Shown in pieces: positions 63,767-64,000 of a DNA stretch of 64,000 nt; positions within the stretch are counted from its first letter, which is position 1, and every line of letters starts with the position of its first letter. The notes under the pieces are model-generated. The model worked only from the letters and a program-made list of their open reading frames with translations. It was not told the DNA's origin and searched no databases. The DNA comes from Ardenticatenales bacterium (GTDB lineage: Bacteria; Chloroflexota; Anaerolineae; Ardenticatenales; Ardenticatenaceae). The position numbers and the translations under genes were made by a program. The DNA is taken from assembly GCA_020634795.1 (NCBI GenBank), contig JACKAZ010000007.1:186001-250000 (forward strand), written 5' to 3'.

Positions 63767-64000
63767 ATGGACGGGATCATCATCGCAATCACGGTTTTCG
63801 TGCTGGCGCTGTTCGTCGGCGTGGAAATCATCACCAAAGTGCCGCCCACGTTGCACACACCGCTGATGTCGGGGTCGAACGCGATCTCCGGCATTACCTT
63901 GGTGGGTGCGCTACTGGCCGCTGGGGCCCAACACACCATGCTTTCGACGGTGCTGGGCCTCGCGGCGATCATCATGGCCACGATCAATGTTGTGGCGGGC
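63767..64000 (+). CDS. NAD(P) transhydrogenase alpha subunit, part 2 (partial)
   Basis: The first 78 residues of the membrane domain II small subunit (PntAB/PntA2): two to three helices with IIAITVFVLALFVGVEIITK, then VPPTLHTPLMSGSNAISGI, the hallmark of the alpha2 subunit. GGAGAAG precedes the ATG. The gene continues beyond base 64000 and is expected to be followed by pntB. Confidence 0.92.
   Translation, partial: MDGIIIAITVFVLALFVGVEIITKVPPTLHTPLMSGSNAISGITLVGALLAAGAQHTMLSTVLGLAAIIMATINVVAG

Overview
The window reads as a chromosomal segment of a GC-rich bacterium, most likely a member of the Chloroflexota (Anaerolineae/Ardenticatenia-like). This placement is an inference from gene content and style: secreted proteins with Thr-Pro linkers, a Ser/Thr kinase with an extracytoplasmic sugar-binding-type domain, a split pntA, CTCATTAAA/AACGCAG microsatellite arrays, and clustered secreted beta-rich proteins. 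No rRNA, tRNA or CRISPR array was seen. Most genes are ordinary housekeeping or metabolic genes in short operons of one to four genes.

Layout. 1-3.2 kb: smc, cut by the window edge. 3.2-10.1 kb: sparse region with a YgjV-like membrane protein, an M23 peptidase and a small membrane protein. Here a secreted gene looks split by two head-to-head degenerate IS256-family copies, its far end being an M23/ricin-lectin remnant. 10.4-18.3 kb (mostly minus): rlmB, cysS, an S23-type four-helix protein, ppa, a pair of ATP-grasp ligases, a HAD phosphatase and coaD. 18.7-31 kb: hypothetical gene plus Ser/Thr kinase, alcohol dehydrogenase-azlC-azlD, a secreted glycoside hydrolase, a DUF1648-like protein, an MFS/spermidine-synthase fusion, a GNAT protein, and an aminotransferase-Nudix pair. 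31-38 kb: recD2, a BtuF-like/DUF309-like fusion, and two secreted proteins sharing one C-terminal membrane tail. 38-45 kb: MBL hydrolase-CYTH pair, patatin, ABC1 kinase, GH13 enzyme, small coiled-coil protein. 45-50.8 kb: CinA-type amidase, glyoxylate shunt operon aceB-aceA, alpha/beta hydrolase. 51-57.5 kb: membrane-anchored formate dehydrogenase whose catalytic subunit is a selenoprotein (in-frame TGA at 52362 followed by a SECIS-like hairpin). 57.5-64 kb: cNMP/bPH membrane protein, TrkA-type K+ channel, pntA1 and the start of pntA2.

Functional reading: the glyoxylate shunt supports growth on C2 units. The formate dehydrogenase feeds electrons to the quinone pool. The proton-translocating transhydrogenase balances NADH and NADPH. 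Kinase, channel and secreted proteins handle the envelope.

The least conventional content lies between genes. A composite linker occurs four times, in the order AACGCAG array - GGTGCATGG array - ~50-bp core with a hairpin - CTCATTAAA array - start codon, always in the same orientation relative to the downstream gene. There is also a 168-bp MITE-like element, GC-rich 20-bp arrays placed directly after stop codons, and a 17-bp palindrome at three separate promoters that suggests a shared regulator. All statements come from reading the sequence; no database search was possible.
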